DNA from: Amphiduros pacificus
Taxonomy: Eukaryota > Annelida > Polychaeta > Phyllodocida > Hesionidae
DNA: 64,000 bases
Assembly: GCA_949316495.1 (NCBI GenBank)
Contig: OX439003.1
Span: 37,896,225-37,960,224 of the forward strand
Reading direction: 5' to 3'
Shown: piece by piece, positions 63,246 to 64,000 of the stretch
Layout of the letters: each line of letters opens with the position of its first letter
How positions within the stretch are numbered: the first letter of the stretch is position 1
The notes under the pieces: model-generated
What the model was told of the DNA's origin: nothing
Seen by the model: only the letters and a program-made list of their open reading frames with translations
Database searches by the model: none
Translations under genes and position numbers: made by a program

Positions 63246-64000
63246 ATGTCAGGATATCCAATAATTGTCTTTGTTTTATCCATTTCCCATATGGTGGGAC
63301 ATGCATGGGCTGAGGACAGTGGACCTTGTGACCTCACCACCTGCCCATCTCTGGTCATCCAGGATCTACCTGACCTTCAGAATGAGGTCAGTCACATCAT
63401 AACTGACCCTGTCTATGACCTTGTAAGGCTGACCTTCACCTTTCCAGGTGGTGACCCATCTGTTGCCATGAGGACCAGAGGACAGGATGACACATTTGAC
63501 CCCCAATCGTGGGCTTGGGTAGGGGCAAGAGCCAAAGTCATTCTACAAACGCCCTATGATTACAGATGGGTGTCATTGGGTCTTCTGACTCTCAGAGAAA
63601 AAGACATCAAAGTGAAATTCTCACCAGGAAATGGACCAAAATGCGTCATAAAACTGCCTGGAAAGTGCAGAGATAAAGTGTTTGTTGCCTACCTAAAAAG
63701 TGCACTAAGCAAGACTGAGATAAGCAAGTCTTCCCACATATGCAGGATGGCCTATACCCATGCCACGCTCACTGGCAAGGATCAGATAGGCGTCGGTATG
63801 AAGTGCTGCTCCTCCACGGACCTCGCAAATAGCGCCACAACCGGAACCACGTGCGATAGAATACTTGACGACAATGTCGTCTTCCAGAAAAATATCCCAC
63901 TGGCCTTTTCCATACTTCTAGCCGTGTTTGTCTACCTAAGATACTTCGGATGGCAACGCTTTGCTCTTCTTCATCTTGCCCTGAAAGGCAGGTCGTGGGA
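63246..64000 (+). CDS. Unrecognised secreted or single-pass membrane protein, 5' part
   Basis: I do not recognise this family. The exon starts at 63218 after CTCTTACAG. ATG 63246 opens a frame that stays open for 251 codons to the window edge, so the gene continues to the right. Residues 1-22 form a signal peptide (YPIIVFVLSISHMVGHAWA). The ectodomain (about 23-215) has eight cysteines: CDLTTC near the start, then KCVIKLPGKC, one in SHICRM, and MKCCSS and TTCDRI before the membrane. It also has a beta-like LVRLTFTFPGG stretch. A hydrophobic segment at about 219-236 (IPLAFSILLAVFVYLRYF) should cross the membrane, leaving a cytosolic part that begins WQRFALLHLALKGRSW. The layout fits a type I receptor or adhesion protein. 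Codon use and the lack of stops support real coding. Confidence 0.75.
   Translation, partial: MSGYPIIVFVLSISHMVGHAWAEDSGPCDLTTCPSLVIQDLPDLQNEVSHIITDPVYDLVRLTFTFPGGDPSVAMRTRGQDDTFDPQSWAWVGARAKVILQTPYDYRWVSLGLLTLREKDIKVKFSPGNGPKCVIKLPGKCRDKVFVAYLKSALSKTEISKSSHICRMAYTHATLTGKDQIGVGMKCCSSTDLANSATTGTTCDRILDDNVVFQKNIPLAFSILLAVFVYLRYFGWQRFALLHLALKGRSW

Overview
The window looks like nuclear DNA of a marine invertebrate animal, most likely a mollusc or another lophotrochozoan. The genes are split by GT-AG introns, one of them with a GC donor. The intergenic DNA is AT-rich and full of long (TA)n arrays, minisatellites, tRNA-derived SINEs and small inverted-repeat transposons. The gene content also fits: a secreted GH3 beta-xylosidase-like enzyme, a secreted class C beta-lactamase-like protein, intronless GT11 fucosyltransferases and an MFHAS1-type ROCO protein. 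The species assignment is inference. No operon-like, phage, plasmid, CRISPR, retroviral or Polinton-like structure was seen.

Layout: (1) Minus strand, 15-4021, the 5' part of an unrecognised acidic gene that runs off the left edge; its start codon is the last three bases of its first exon. (2) Minus strand, 8764-13142, a BOK-like BCL-2 family gene with BH3, BH1 and BH2 motifs and a membrane tail. (3) Plus strand, 15546-23458, a complete 12-exon GH3 gene encoding 748 residues. (4) Minus strand, 27400-33497, a complete five-exon beta-lactamase-like gene encoding 566 residues. (5) 33.5-41.6 kb, a gene-poor stretch with a SINE, inverted-repeat elements, an unclassified repeat and the 3' part of an L1-like LINE. 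(6) 41611-42825 (minus) and 44227-45417 (plus), a head-to-head pair of intronless GT11 fucosyltransferases. (7) 45.6-53.0 kb, repeats and unassigned DNA. (8) Plus strand, 53160-59439, a complete five-exon MFHAS1-like gene encoding 1035 residues (LRR-ROC-COR plus a C-terminal four-cysteine module). (9) Plus strand, from 63246 to the right edge, the first 251 residues of an unrecognised secreted or membrane protein.

The genes do not form an obvious pathway. BOK-like (apoptosis or ER membrane) and MFHAS1-like (innate immune or stress signalling) are intracellular regulators. The GH3 enzyme, beta-lactamase-like protein and fucosyltransferases act in the secretory route on glycans or small substrates. 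The spliced models were built by hand from splice signals, reading phase and family motifs. In the GH3, beta-lactamase-like and MFHAS1-like genes every junction keeps the frame from start to stop, which strongly supports those models.
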